DNA of 64,000 bases from Hyphomonas sp. (GTDB lineage Bacteria > Pseudomonadota > Alphaproteobacteria > Caulobacterales > Hyphomonadaceae), in assembly GCF_017792385.1 (NCBI RefSeq), contig NZ_CP051230.1:3534001-3598000 (forward strand), written 5' to 3'. The notes beneath the pieces are model-generated. The model was not told the origin of the DNA. It did no database searches and saw nothing but the letters and a program-made list of their open reading frames with translations. Positions 1 to 8,995 of the stretch are shown one piece after another. Position 1 is the first letter of the stretch. Each line of letters starts with the position of its first letter. The translations under genes were made by a program, and so were the position numbers.

Positions 1-27
1 CCGGTTCGATTCCGGCCGGAGCCTCCA
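1..27 (+). tRNA. 3' end of a tRNA, cut by the window edge (identity uncertain, perhaps tRNA-Cys)
   Basis: The first bases read as a T-arm (four stem bases, loop TTCGATT, stem CCGG and one more base) followed by the acceptor strand CGGAGCC, discriminator T and an encoded CCA at 25-27. The anticodon lies outside the window. U73 is typical of tRNA-Cys and tRNA-Gly, and tRNA-Cys is often next to tRNA-Asn in alphaproteobacteria, but this is inference only. Confidence 0.75.
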
Positions 28-349
28 GTTTCCCCTTTCCTGCACATCTCACCATGTCGGCGGCGCTTCCGCCGCGAGGACGCGATCTGTCCAACCCCAT
101 GATTTCCCAAAGGTAAATCGGAAAATGCGAATTTTCACGCCCGCATTCGCAAACCGTTTACAGCCCGTTAACCAATTTCGGGGATTGTGATCGTGTCTTC
201 TCTTGGAGACACCCACCATCACCCAACGCCTCGGCGGGAGCTTCAAGTCTCCCGCCTTTTTTTTGCGAAAAGTGCAAGTTTTTGTCAGTCGGCAGCATGT
301 GGGGGCTTGAACGGGTTTTCGGGTCTGCTATTCACCCGTCTTCAGCTGT
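28..349. other. Intergenic stretch with two hairpins, possible small RNA
   Basis: No convincing gene is seen in these 322 bases. Two structures stand out on the plus strand. At 193-212 GTGTCTTC and GGAGACAC form an 8-pair stem (one G-T pair) with a TCTT loop. At 233-264 there is a classical terminator. No strong -35/-10 pair was found; TTTACA at 157-162 lacks a good -10. The stretch could hold a small structured RNA or simply the terminator of the upstream tRNA transcript. Confidence 0.5.
233..264 (+). terminator. Intrinsic terminator between the two tRNAs
   Basis: GGCGGGAG (233-240) and CTCCCGCC (249-256) form a perfect 8-pair stem with an 8-base loop, followed directly by eight T (257-264). 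This is the strongest Rho-independent terminator in the window. Confidence 0.85.
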
Positions 350-425
350 TCCGCGATAGCTCAGTTGGTAGAGCAGGCGACTGTTAATCGCCCGGTCGTA
401 GGTTCGAGTCCTACTCGCGGAGCCA
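350..425 (+). tRNA. tRNA-Asn (GTT)
   Basis: A full 76-base cloverleaf is readable. The acceptor strands TCCGCGA (350-356) and TCGCGGA (415-421) pair completely, the D-arm contains AGCTCAGTTGGTAGAGC, the anticodon loop CTGTTAA (381-387) has anticodon GTT at 383-385, the T-loop is TTCGAGT, the discriminator is G422 and CCA is encoded at 423-425. It decodes AAC and AAU. Confidence 0.97.
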
Positions 426-505
426 CCTTCCCTTCCATCGAAATCCCCACTGAATCGGGCGCGATGCCGTATCGATGTTCGGGCCGCTTACGCAAACTGG
501 TCCGG

Positions 506-1096
506 CTAGCCGAACACCCGTTCCCAGATACGGATAACGAGGAAGCAGCTGCCGATCAGGCCCAGTCCGGCAAGGAACAGGACGAATCCGTCCCGCGCCG
601 TCAGCGCCAACCCGAACAGGAGCACGGTCAGGCCCGGAAGTACCGGTCCGAACGGGACCAGCCCCAGAGGGAAGGACACGAGCGCCGCTGCGATGCAGAC
701 AATGGCGACCAGCTGAACGAAGGGCGGCTCGGTCAGGAATGTCAGGCGGGGCTTCAGGAAGCGGTCGACCTGGCAGACATAGGGGTGCGCCTGTCGCAGA
801 CCCTCCATCAGGGCGCCGCGCGGAAACTCGAATCGCAGGATGCGGCCTGGCACCCAGGGGTGCTTCTTGCCGAAAACAATCTGCCCCGCGATCAGCAGGA
901 TGATGAGGGCCACCAGCCAGTTTGCGCCGGGAATGATGGTCAACGGGCTGATAGAAACGAATCCCAGAAGCAGGAGCAGCGGCCCGTAGGAGCGGCGGCC
1001 CACGGCGTCCAGCATGGCGCCGACGCTGACCTTCTCACCGGACGTGCTTTCCTGAAGGCTGTCCAGCAGCGATCCCAGATTGTGCACGGTCTTCAT
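506..1096 (-). CDS. ExoD-family exopolysaccharide synthesis membrane protein
   Basis: A small integral membrane protein of about 196 residues resembling the ExoD family, named for a Sinorhizobium protein affecting exopolysaccharide and alkali tolerance; the biochemical role of the family is unknown. Visible are a polar N-terminus, a hydrophobic stretch with GPLLLLLGFVSISPL and PGANW, then two or three more hydrophobic segments near the C-terminus (FPLGLVPFGPVLPGL). The ATG at 1096 overlaps the stop of the serine dehydratase gene (TGATG), which points to translational coupling; a GTG two codons upstream (1102) is an alternative. It is the second gene of a two-gene unit with sdaA. Confidence 0.8.
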   Translation of the reverse strand: MKTVHNLGSLLDSLQESTSGEKVSVGAMLDAVGRRSYGPLLLLLGFVSISPLTIIPGANWLVALIILLIAGQIVFGKKHPWVPGRILRFEFPRGALMEGLRQAHPYVCQVDRFLKPRLTFLTEPPFVQLVAIVCIAAALVSFPLGLVPFGPVLPGLTVLLFGLALTARDGFVLFLAGLGLIGSCFLVIRIWERVFG

Positions 1097-2466
1097 CAGC
1101 ACTCCACCACGTTCACGGCCAAGCCCCCCTGACTTGTCTCCTTGTATTTAGAAGACATGTCGAGCCCGGTCTGCCGCATGGTTTCGATGACCTGGTCGAG
1201 AGACACATGCGTGTGCCCCATGGAATGCAGCGCCAGGCGCGCCGCGTTGACGGCCTTCACGGCGCCAATGGCGTTGCGTTCAATGCAGGGAATCTGGACG
1301 AGCCCACCGACGGGATCACAGGTCAGCCCCAGATTGTGCTCCATGCCGATCTCGGCAGCATTGGCAACCTGTTGGGGGCTCGCACCCCAGACGGCTGCGA
1401 GGCCACCGGCCGCCATGGAACAGGCCACGCCGACCTCTCCCTGACAGCCCATCTCGGCCCCGGAAATCGAGGCCCTCTGCTTGTAGAGAATTCCGATCGC
1501 GCCGGCTGTCAGAAGAAAGCGCCGCATGCGGGGCACGGCGTCCTCGGCATCGGAGCAATAGTGCCGGATCACCGCCGGAATGATGCCGGCAGCCCCATTT
1601 GTCGGCGCGGTCACGACGCGTCCGCCAGCAGCATTTTCCTCGTTTACGGCCATGGCGTAGACATTCAGCCAGTCGAACAGCTGCTCTCGCTCGTTCGACC
1701 CGGCATCCTTCGCCAGCTTTTCCCAGAGCGCGGCAGCGCGGCGGCGCACCTTCAGCCGCCCCGGCAGAACTCCGGTCTGTGCAAGGCCCCGATCGATGCA
1801 GCCCCGCATCACGTCCGCAATCCGGTCGAGTGCAGCAAGCGTGGCTTCGCGCGACCGCAAGGCGTCTTCATTCCGCAGCACCAATTCCTCAATCGCGATG
1901 CCGTCTGATTCACACATGGAAATCAGTTCGGCTGCAGACGCGAAGGCATACGGCACCTGCACGCTGGACGGGACAAGATCGTCTTCCAGCGGCTTTTCGA
2001 GCTGTCGCTGGGACGCGATGAAACCGCCGCCGGTGGAGTACCAGGTTTCATCGGCGATCACCGACTTGCCCTCGTCGAATGCCTTCAGCCGCATGCCGTT
2101 GGGATGGAGCGTCGGGATCACATCATAAGCCAGAATGATATCGCTGGACGGGTTGAACTCAATCGGATGCCGCCCGCCCAGCGACAGGCGTCCGGACTGG
2201 GTGATGCTTGCAATGGCCGCATCCGCCTCATCCGGGTCCAGCGTTTCCGGCTCGAATCCCGCAAGGCCGAGCATGACCGCCTTGGGCGTGGCATGCCCTT
2301 CCCCTGTCAGTGCCAGCGACCCCTGCAACTCCACTTCGACGCGCGCGACCGCCCCGGCCTGACCTGCCAGTTGCTCGACAAATCGTGCGGCAATGCGAAT
2401 TGGGCCAACGGTATGGGAACTGGACGGGCCGATGCCCACGCGAAAGAGATCAAGAACGGAAAGCAT
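1096..2466 (-). CDS. sdaA: L-serine ammonia-lyase (serine dehydratase), single-chain iron-sulfur type
   Basis: Converts L-serine to pyruvate and ammonia in the cytoplasm. The 456-residue protein has the usual single-chain length, with the beta domain first (VLDLFRVGIGPSSSHTVGP, substrate/fold signature) and the alpha domain after about residue 180 (APTNGAAGIIPAV). Cysteines in QGEVGVACSMAAGG and later in LTCDPVGG and QIPCIERNA fit the ligands of the labile 4Fe-4S cluster of this family. It precedes and overlaps the ExoD-family gene. About 70 bases separate it from the monooxygenase gene upstream. Confidence 0.93.
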   Translation of the reverse strand: MLSVLDLFRVGIGPSSSHTVGPIRIAARFVEQLAGQAGAVARVEVELQGSLALTGEGHATPKAVMLGLAGFEPETLDPDEADAAIASITQSGRLSLGGRHPIEFNPSSDIILAYDVIPTLHPNGMRLKAFDEGKSVIADETWYSTGGGFIASQRQLEKPLEDDLVPSSVQVPYAFASAAELISMCESDGIAIEELVLRNEDALRSREATLAALDRIADVMRGCIDRGLAQTGVLPGRLKVRRRAAALWEKLAKDAGSNEREQLFDWLNVYAMAVNEENAAGGRVVTAPTNGAAGIIPAVIRHYCSDAEDAVPRMRRFLLTAGAIGILYKQRASISGAEMGCQGEVGVACSMAAGGLAAVWGASPQQVANAAEIGMEHNLGLTCDPVGGLVQIPCIERNAIGAVKAVNAARLALHSMGHTHVSLDQVIETMRQTGLDMSSKYKETSQGGLAVNVVEC

Positions 2467-2537
2467 GCAGGGCCGATACTGTTACAATTGGAACTTGTGA
2501 TGCCCGCTTTGATCGGGCGTGACAAGCAAGACGCCCG

Positions 2538-3722
2538 TCAGGCCACCGTCACGTCATGACCATACAGCCAGTCATTTCGACTGTGGATGAACCCCTTCAT
2601 CATGCGCCCTGCCACCCACATTGGGCCATAGGTTGACATTTGCGTCACGGGATTGCTGCGATGGAACAATCGCGCATTCTCCCGCGCCCCGGCCTGAACC
2701 CGGCTGGTGCGCGGCTTGCGAACCGATTCGTAGCTCGCAAGAGCGTCCTGAACTGTCGCTGCTTCGGACAATTCACGGGCAAGAACGTAGGCGTCCTCGA
2801 TCGCCATCACCGCCCCCTGAGCCAGAAAAGGCAGCATGGGATGGCAGGCATCTCCCATCAACACGACGCGTCCGTCCCGCCATTTCGGCAGCTCGTCACG
2901 ATCATAAAGTGCCCAGCGGTGCAGCACGGGCGCCGCTTCGATGATGCCAGTCACAGTCGGGTGCCAGCGCTGGAAGTCGGCCAGCGCATCTTCCCGCGAC
3001 CCCTGCTCTGTCCAGGATTCGACATGCTTGGCCTTGCGCTCGACCACGCCGACAAAATTGGCCAGACTGCCGCCTCTCAGCAGATAGGTAACGGCGTGTC
3101 GGCGGCTGCCGGTCCATACGGTTGCATTGGGAGGCGGGGCACCATTGGCGAGATCCGATACGGGTGCGATGGCGCGCCATGCCGTCATGCCGGTATAGCG
3201 TGGCGCCTCCGTTCCCAACATCTGCGCACGGACGACCGAATGAATACCGTCTGCGCCCAGCAAGACATCGCCGAGAACGCGCTCCCCCGTATCAAGAGTC
3301 GCGACTACACCCGTTTCCGACTGTTCATAGCCAACCACCTTCCGGCCGAGACTTACCGCCTGGGGGGCCCGTGCGACGAGAGAATCGTGCAGCGCCTGAA
3401 CAAGGTCAGCACGGTGAACGTGAAGATAGTCAGCGCCCCAGCGATTGATGGCTGCGCGGCGGAGCGGAATATCAAACAGGCGCCGACCGCTGCGACCAAG
3501 CCGCATCTCAAGGGCTTTCGGCCGGAAGGCGTCCTTCAGAACGCGCGCGGACACGCCGAGCCGGGACAGGACATGCATGCCATTGGGACTGAGCTGGATA
3601 CCGGCCCCGACCTCATCAAGAATGCCAGCCTGTTCAAAAACCTGAACGTCGTGTCCGAAATGCTCGAGCGCCAGCGCTGCCGTCAGGCCTCCAATGCCTC
3701 CGCCTGCTATCAGGACGCGCAT
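2538..3722 (-). CDS. FAD-dependent aromatic monooxygenase, salicylate hydroxylase-like
   Basis: A 394-residue group A flavoprotein hydroxylase. The N-terminal Rossmann motif is VLIAGGGIGGLTAALAL; a mid-protein GADGIHS binds FAD and pyridine nucleotide; the second FAD motif GDACHPMLPFLAQGA sits near residue 290. The family uses NADH and oxygen to hydroxylate or decarboxylate-hydroxylate aromatic acids such as salicylate, 3-hydroxybenzoate or 6-hydroxynicotinate; the substrate here cannot be read from sequence. No aromatic ring-cleavage gene is next to it, so it may act alone or be related to ubiquinone-type hydroxylases. Confidence 0.85.
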   Translation of the reverse strand: MRVLIAGGGIGGLTAALALEHFGHDVQVFEQAGILDEVGAGIQLSPNGMHVLSRLGVSARVLKDAFRPKALEMRLGRSGRRLFDIPLRRAAINRWGADYLHVHRADLVQALHDSLVARAPQAVSLGRKVVGYEQSETGVVATLDTGERVLGDVLLGADGIHSVVRAQMLGTEAPRYTGMTAWRAIAPVSDLANGAPPPNATVWTGSRRHAVTYLLRGGSLANFVGVVERKAKHVESWTEQGSREDALADFQRWHPTVTGIIEAAPVLHRWALYDRDELPKWRDGRVVLMGDACHPMLPFLAQGAVMAIEDAYVLARELSEAATVQDALASYESVRKPRTSRVQAGARENARLFHRSNPVTQMSTYGPMWVAGRMMKGFIHSRNDWLYGHDVTVA

Positions 3723-3752
3723 CCGGACACCCCGCTCGTCACCCCCCGCAGA

Positions 3753-3989
3753 TCATCGCGCGCGCGACGGGTCTTGCTTGCCGCCGATCAAAACGAATCG
3801 CCGGTCACAATACTTGCACTCGACGAAATCATCATCGCCCATTTCATACCAGACGCGCGGATGGCCCAAGGCCCCGCCGCCGCCATTGCACGACACCTTA
3901 TGGCTCGTCACCATTGAGATTTCCGGCGGGTCGAACACGTCGCGCTTGGTAGACATGGCTTGTGATTCCATCTGCAATTTCGTCGGCAT
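3753..3989 (-). CDS. Zinc-finger protein of the NDUFS6-like zf-CHCC type
   Basis: A short protein (78 residues from the first ATG, 67 from the ATG at 3956) with one C-H-C-C zinc site: VSCNGGGGALGHPRVW then ECKYCDRRF. This matches the small domain found in mitochondrial complex I subunit NDUFS6 and in free-standing alphaproteobacterial proteins of unknown role. Three in-frame ATGs (3989, about 3971, 3956) have no clear Shine-Dalgarno sequence, so the start is unsure; the conserved part begins after the last. It is divergent from the ABC ATPase gene. Confidence 0.75.
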   Translation of the reverse strand: MPTKLQMESQAMSTKRDVFDPPEISMVTSHKVSCNGGGGALGHPRVWYEMGDDDFVECKYCDRRFVLIGGKQDPSRAR

Positions 3990-4074
3990 GGTTGTTACCC
4001 GTGCCCCATGGCCCTACCTAGATCGCACCGCCGACCGGCGCAAGATCGAATGGACAGAGTGAAAAGGCCCCTGC

Positions 4075-5028
4075 ATGTCGTCCAGCAAACCTGCCCCAGA
4101 CTTCGCCATTGAAGTCTCCAACCTCCAGAAAACGTACCGCGCCTCGGGCAAGATGCCCGAGAAACACGCACTCAAGGGCCTGAACCTGCAGATTCCGCGT
4201 GGATCGATATTCGGGCTGCTGGGACCGAATGGGGCCGGCAAATCGACCTTCATCAATATTCTCGCCGGATTGGTGAACAAATCCTCCGGCTCGGCCAGCA
4301 TCTGGGGCCTCGACATTGACGCGTATCCCCGGCAGAGCCGCGCCGCAATTGGTGTCGTGAACCAGGAAATCGTGGCCGATCCTTTCTTCACCCCACTGGA
4401 AATGCTGGAATTGATGGCCGGCTTCTATGGCGTGCCGAAATCCGAGCGGCGCAGCCTCGAAATCCTGACGGCTGTGGGTCTGGATGACAAGAAGGACGCC
4501 TATGTGCGGCAATTGTCCGGGGGGATGAAACGCCGCCTGATGGTGGCCAAGGCCCTTGTGCACAATCCGCCGGTCCTGATCCTGGACGAACCGACGGCGG
4601 GCGTCGATGTGGAATTGCGCCGGTCCCTCTGGACCTATGTGCGCGAACTACACGACAATGGCACCACCATCATCCTGACAACGCATTATCTGGAAGAAGC
4701 CGAAGAGCTGTGCGATTCGATTGCCATCGTGAACCATGGCGAGATCGTCGCCTGCGAACCGACACCGACCCTGCTCTCGCGCCTTGATTACAAGACGCTG
4801 GTGATCACGCCGAAAGAGCCGCTGGCCCAGGTGCCCGAGGCACTGTCCGGCCTGGACGCCACCCTGCGGACCGACGGAAACCTGGCGATCACCTTCCGCA
4901 CCAGCGAAACCGGAATCGGCCGCCTGCTGGAAACGGTGCGGGCGAACGGCATCGGCATCGGCGATCTGGTGACCGAGGCGCCGGACCTCGAGGACGTTTT
5001 CATCGCGCTGACCTCACAGGCTGCCTGA
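4075..5028 (+). CDS. ABC transporter ATP-binding protein, export type, without adjacent permease
   Basis: A 317-residue nucleotide-binding subunit of the ABC-2/NatA/CcmA class. Walker A is GLLGPNGAGKST near residue 50, signature RQLSGGMKRRL, Walker B VLILDEPTAGVD, H-loop LTTHYLEEAEEL. A C-terminal extension of about 90 residues resembles the regulatory tail of multidrug-type exporters. Such proteins energise a separate ABC-2 membrane subunit, but none follows: the next feature is a terminator and the opposite-strand trxA. The partner must lie elsewhere. The gene has its own upstream region, shared with the divergent zinc-finger gene. Confidence 0.88.
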   Translation: MSSSKPAPDFAIEVSNLQKTYRASGKMPEKHALKGLNLQIPRGSIFGLLGPNGAGKSTFINILAGLVNKSSGSASIWGLDIDAYPRQSRAAIGVVNQEIVADPFFTPLEMLELMAGFYGVPKSERRSLEILTAVGLDDKKDAYVRQLSGGMKRRLMVAKALVHNPPVLILDEPTAGVDVELRRSLWTYVRELHDNGTTIILTTHYLEEAEELCDSIAIVNHGEIVACEPTPTLLSRLDYKTLVITPKEPLAQVPEALSGLDATLRTDGNLAITFRTSETGIGRLLETVRANGIGIGDLVTEAPDLEDVFIALTSQAA

Positions 5029-5032
5029 TACG

Positions 5033-5060
5033 AAAAACGCCGGCGGAGACGCCGGCGTTT
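5033..5060. terminator. Bidirectional intrinsic terminator between the ABC ATPase gene and trxA
   Basis: AACGCCGGCG (5036-5045) and CGCCGGCGTT (5050-5059) form a 10-pair stem with a GAGA tetraloop. Five A precede it (a T-run for the minus strand) and TTT ends it, so it can stop both convergent transcripts; the minus-strand form (trxA) is the stronger. Confidence 0.85.
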
Positions 5061-5086
5061 CTGTAGTTTCCAAAACAGGTGCGGGT

Positions 5087-5407
5087 TCAGACGCTCTGCT
5101 TGATCCAGTCGGAAATGGCCTGCTTGCTCATCGCGCCGAGATGCGTGGCGGCGACCTTGCCGTCCTTGAAGATCATCAGCGTGGGCATGCCACGCACACC
5201 ATATTTCGATGGCACCATCGGGTTCTCGTCGACATTGACCTTGGCAACCTTGATCTGCCCTGCCAGTTCCTCGGAAACGGCGTCAATGTGAGGGGACATC
5301 TGTTTACACGGCCCACACCATTCGGCCCAGAAATCCACCACGACCGGCACATCGGACTCGCCGATCACCGTATCGAAATCATCATCCGTAACATCTACCG
5401 CAGCCAT
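5087..5407 (-). CDS. trxA: Thioredoxin 1
   Basis: The 106-residue cytoplasmic thiol-disulfide reductase has the canonical fold order, FWAEWCGPCK active site around residues 30-35 and the cis-proline strand GVRGMPTLMIF. It reduces ribonucleotide reductase, methionine sulfoxide reductase and other thiol enzymes using thioredoxin reductase. AAGGAG lies eight bases before the ATG. It follows addA by about 60 bases, an order common in alphaproteobacteria, and ends at a bidirectional terminator. Confidence 0.95.
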   Translation of the reverse strand: MAAVDVTDDDFDTVIGESDVPVVVDFWAEWCGPCKQMSPHIDAVSEELAGQIKVAKVNVDENPMVPSKYGVRGMPTLMIFKDGKVAATHLGAMSKQAISDWIKQSV

Positions 5408-5467
5408 GTCTTGGCTCCTTCATGCTTCTGTTTGCGTTGGATCATACATAGGGACTCTGGGGCGAAG

Positions 5468-8400
5468 TCAAACCACCCTCTGCGCACCCTTTAGGGCTTC
5501 TAACAACATATCCTCCGGCAGGAACATGAGGCGTGGCCCGTCGGTCCAGCACAGGGCGGTGCGCACGGTGCGGCCCGGATAGGCCCGGCGGAGCACGGCC
5601 CAATAGGCCGCCATCTGGGCCCGATAGGTGTCTGCCACCTCTTCCGGACTGTCCGGGGCGGGCTGGTCGGTCTTGAAATCCACGATCAGGACTTCGTCCT
5701 GCGTCACCACCAGTCGGTCGACCCGGCCATTCACGATCAGCCCGTCCGGCAGTTCCGGCGCTGAGCCGACAATGGCAGCTTCCGCGCGGCCGCCGGCCTG
5801 GAAGAGGCGCTGCATGTCCGGTGCGTCCAGAATGCCGAAGACCGCCGCCTTCATCTCCTGCCGGTCTGGGTCCTCCAGATCCGGCAGGCGGGACAGGTAG
5901 CGGTCGGCCGCGCCTTCACGCGCATTCAGTGGCAAGGCCGGGAGGTATTCCAGCAGGGCATGAATGATGCGGCCGCGCCGAAGGCGTTCCTGGCGGACCT
6001 CGCTGAAGGGTGCCAGCACGGGGGTTTTCCGGTCCAGGAGGCTGGACGGCGCCCCGAAGCGGCGCCGGTTCGCCGGCTCGTTTGGCGCCCGGAAGACCCA
6101 GTCGGGCAATCCAGCGGGCTCCGCCGATCCGCTCGCCGCCGCAACAAGTCTGGGCGGGAGATCACCGAATCGGCGGATCCCGTCCTCGTCCGGCTCCACG
6201 GCCAGACGGTTCATGGCGGTTTCGCAGAGGGCATACCAGCTGCGATCATGATAGCCGGGTGGGCGTGCACCGTGCCAGTGACCGGCCAGAATGAGCCGGT
6301 CCTGGGCCCGGGTCAGGGCTACATAGAGCAGGCGCCGAAACTCCTCTTCGGCCTTGGCATTGGCAACAGCCCGTTCGAGTTCCGTCTCCGGTACGTCGGC
6401 ATCCTTGCGCGGTGACCAGACCGGCACATTGTTCACGGTAAACATGGTGGACGAGACGGTCTTCGGGCCTGCGCTCATGTCCGGCAGAACGACAACCGGC
6501 GCCTGCAGACCCTTGGCGCCGTGTACGGTCATCACGCGCACCTGGCCTTCGGGGGCGGCAAGGTCCCGCTTGATCTCGACAAGCCTGGCTTCCATCTCTG
6601 CGACAAAGGCCTGCAGCGAAGAGGGCTCGGCCGCATCGAATCCCTGCGCGCGGGACAGGAGCGCCTCGACCGGATCATGCGCGGGCGTTCCGAGCCGGGC
6701 ATTGATCCTGTCCCAACCCGTCAGGCCGTCCGGTCCGGGCACATCCAGCACGCCAGACAGGAACTCATAGGGCGGCGCGTGGCGGTTGTCCCGCAGACCC
6801 GACAGGAACGCCGCCGCGGCGCGCACGTCCGGATCGCGGCTTGCCTGGACCCGCGACCAGAGGCTTTCGCCCTTGCGGCGTCCGGATGCGAGCGGAAAGA
6901 GATACCGGTCATCGTCTACCAGACCAACAAACGGCCCCCGCAGGATTTCCGCCAGCGTCAGGTCCCGTTCCGGCAGAAGCGCGAACCGCATCAGGTTGAG
7001 GCAATCCTGTACCGCGATATGGTCCGTCAGTTTCAGGCGATCCGCCCCCGCTACGGGCAAGCCTTCGGCCTTGAGCGCCGAGATCATCGCTTCGAACAGG
7101 CCGCCGGTGCGGCTGCGCACCAGGATCAGGATATCCTCCGGACGCATGGCACGGCGACGCCAGCTGCGGTCGGGCAATTCTTCCCAGACCGTGTCACCCT
7201 GTTTCACCCTGTCAGCAAGATGTTTCGCCAGGCGCGTAGCCAGTTGCGCTTTCGGAGAACTCGACCGAAGCGCGTTCACCGGACGCGACCAGGCGTCGGC
7301 ATCCTCGTCCTCATCGCGCGGGTCGACCGGCCACAGCTCGACCAGGCCGGGCTGGTTTGCGCGGCGCGCAGTATGCTTGACCGCATCGGCTGTCAGCGGA
7401 GGCTGGTCGCCCGAGGCAATGTTGACCGGAGGCGCGCTGTTCCAGACCGTGTCGACGAAATCGAGGATCTGTGGCGACGAGCGGAACGACATCTCCATCG
7501 TCTGCGAGAGGACGGATTCGTCCCTGGCGATATAGGCCTGTTCCTGCGCCCGCAGCTGTGCGGGTTCGGCGCCCTGGAAAGAATAGATGGACTGTTTCTG
7601 GTCGCCCACGACGAACAGGGTGCGCGGATCCTGCTGGCGTTCGACCCCTTCGCCGGAGAAGAACTCTTCGGTCAGCGCATTGATCAACTGCCATTGTTCG
7701 GGGCTGGTATCCTGGGCCTCGTCCAGCAGGATGTGACTGATGCCGCCATCAAGCTTGTAGAGCACCCAGTCTGACATGCCGGTCCGAGTCAGCAGGTCCC
7801 GTGTCTTGCGGATCAGGTCGTCAAAGTCGAGCGCGCCGCGCCGGCGCTTTTCATCCTGATAGGCGATCAGGGCGCCCAACCCGACCTGGATCAGCGCCGT
7901 GGTGCGTTCGACCGCTGCGGCAAGCTTCAGGCGGGCCGACACATCGTGGACCCGCAGAACCTCGGACCCGATTTCGTCCTTGGTTCCGAACAGGGCGACG
8001 ACGTTCGCATCCTTGCCCGCTTCGGCATTGAAAAGCGATTTGTACGGATTGCCCTGCGCGCCGAAGAACGCCCCCTTGTAGCAGTCCCAGCGCCGCTCCG
8101 GATCGGTTTCATGAAGCGCGGCTTCGACCGCATTGGCCGTGCGAGTGTCGTCCCGCTTGCCGGATGCCCGCAGGCTGATCAGCGCTTCGCGCAGCGCGCC
8201 TTCCGGCATGTCCGGTCCCATGGCCTGTTCAATGATGTCAGCCGGACCGGATTCCGGCGCATTGAGTTCCTCGATGAGAGCCCCGCGCATCCGATCATGC
8301 TCATAGGCGTTCGCCGCGGCGAATTCCAGGAAGGCATGGGCACGATGGCGCATCGCGTCGAGCGCGGCATCCGCGCCGTCATGTCCGCCTTCGAGCGCCA

Positions 8401-8995
8401 GGACTGCCAGCGCATCCGGGGCGTCCCGACGCGCCTTCAGCACCGCGTCGGCCCGGACCGTCGCCCAAATCGCCTGGGCTTCGTCTTCCTCGATCTCGGA
8501 AAATCCCGGCAGGACTCCGGCTTCCAGCGGGAAGCGTCGCAGGATGCGGGCACAGAAGGCATGGATGGTCTCGATCCGCAGACCGCCGGGCGTTTCCAGA
8601 GCGCGCGCGAACAGCGCCCGCGCGGCACGAAGATCGTCGGTTGCATAGGAGTCCGGCGCGCGCCCCTCGAGACGGGACAATTCCTCCCGCAATTTCTCGT
8701 CCCGCATGATCGACCATTTGCCGAGCGTGCGGAACAGGCGCGACAGCATCTCGTTGGCGGCCGCCTTTGTATAGGTGATGCACAGGATGGAATCGGGCGC
8801 GGCCCCGGGCCGTCCGTCGGCGCGCCGCAGGAGCAGCCGGGCCACACGGTCGATCAGCACCTTGGTCTTGCCGCTTCCGGCATTGGCCATGACGAAGACC
8901 GGCCGGGCGGGGTCTGCCGATACGATCTGCGCAAGATTGGCCCGGCGGTATTCTTCCGTATCCGGTGGGATGACAGGATTGCTCACATCAACCAT
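5468..8995 (-). CDS. addA: AddA, helicase-nuclease subunit of the double-strand break repair complex
   Basis: AddAB processes double-stranded DNA ends for RecA, the alphaproteobacterial counterpart of RecBCD. The 1175-residue protein is a UvrD-like superfamily 1 helicase: Walker A VMANAGSGKTKVLIDR near the N-terminus, Walker B LLDEAQDTSPEQW, motif III/IV region VVGDQKQSIYSFQGAEP, motif V-VI VMTVHGAKGLQAPVV and LLYVALTRAQDRL. The C-terminus carries a RecB-type nuclease: VNGRVDRLV then VLIVDFKTDQ. The start is placed at the ATG at 8995, behind GGGAGGGAGCAG and overlapping the addB stop by eight bases; the frame extends further upstream but into addB. Confidence 0.95.
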   Translation of the reverse strand: MVDVSNPVIPPDTEEYRRANLAQIVSADPARPVFVMANAGSGKTKVLIDRVARLLLRRADGRPGAAPDSILCITYTKAAANEMLSRLFRTLGKWSIMRDEKLREELSRLEGRAPDSYATDDLRAARALFARALETPGGLRIETIHAFCARILRRFPLEAGVLPGFSEIEEDEAQAIWATVRADAVLKARRDAPDALAVLALEGGHDGADAALDAMRHRAHAFLEFAAANAYEHDRMRGALIEELNAPESGPADIIEQAMGPDMPEGALREALISLRASGKRDDTRTANAVEAALHETDPERRWDCYKGAFFGAQGNPYKSLFNAEAGKDANVVALFGTKDEIGSEVLRVHDVSARLKLAAAVERTTALIQVGLGALIAYQDEKRRRGALDFDDLIRKTRDLLTRTGMSDWVLYKLDGGISHILLDEAQDTSPEQWQLINALTEEFFSGEGVERQQDPRTLFVVGDQKQSIYSFQGAEPAQLRAQEQAYIARDESVLSQTMEMSFRSSPQILDFVDTVWNSAPPVNIASGDQPPLTADAVKHTARRANQPGLVELWPVDPRDEDEDADAWSRPVNALRSSSPKAQLATRLAKHLADRVKQGDTVWEELPDRSWRRRAMRPEDILILVRSRTGGLFEAMISALKAEGLPVAGADRLKLTDHIAVQDCLNLMRFALLPERDLTLAEILRGPFVGLVDDDRYLFPLASGRRKGESLWSRVQASRDPDVRAAAAFLSGLRDNRHAPPYEFLSGVLDVPGPDGLTGWDRINARLGTPAHDPVEALLSRAQGFDAAEPSSLQAFVAEMEARLVEIKRDLAAPEGQVRVMTVHGAKGLQAPVVVLPDMSAGPKTVSSTMFTVNNVPVWSPRKDADVPETELERAVANAKAEEEFRRLLYVALTRAQDRLILAGHWHGARPPGYHDRSWYALCETAMNRLAVEPDEDGIRRFGDLPPRLVAAASGSAEPAGLPDWVFRAPNEPANRRRFGAPSSLLDRKTPVLAPFSEVRQERLRRGRIIHALLEYLPALPLNAREGAADRYLSRLPDLEDPDRQEMKAAVFGILDAPDMQRLFQAGGRAEAAIVGSAPELPDGLIVNGRVDRLVVTQDEVLIVDFKTDQPAPDSPEEVADTYRAQMAAYWAVLRRAYPGRTVRTALCWTDGPRLMFLPEDMLLEALKGAQRVV

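Noticed and set aside
187..264. Possible histidine leader peptide (HHH) before the terminator
   Set aside because: Only three His codons, no downstream amino-acid biosynthesis gene, and the next feature is a tRNA; attenuation is not supported.
365..1132. A 255-codon plus-strand frame after tRNA-Asn
   Set aside because: It overlaps the tRNA and lies antisense to the ExoD-family gene; composition is Gln/Arg-rich shadow coding with no recognisable motif.
2502..2518. Hairpin GCCCG/CGGGC between sdaA and the monooxygenase gene as a terminator
   Set aside because: The stem has only five pairs and no T-run follows on the minus strand.
2640..3917. A 425-codon plus-strand frame
   Set aside because: Antisense shadow of the FAD monooxygenase gene, which carries complete flavin motifs.
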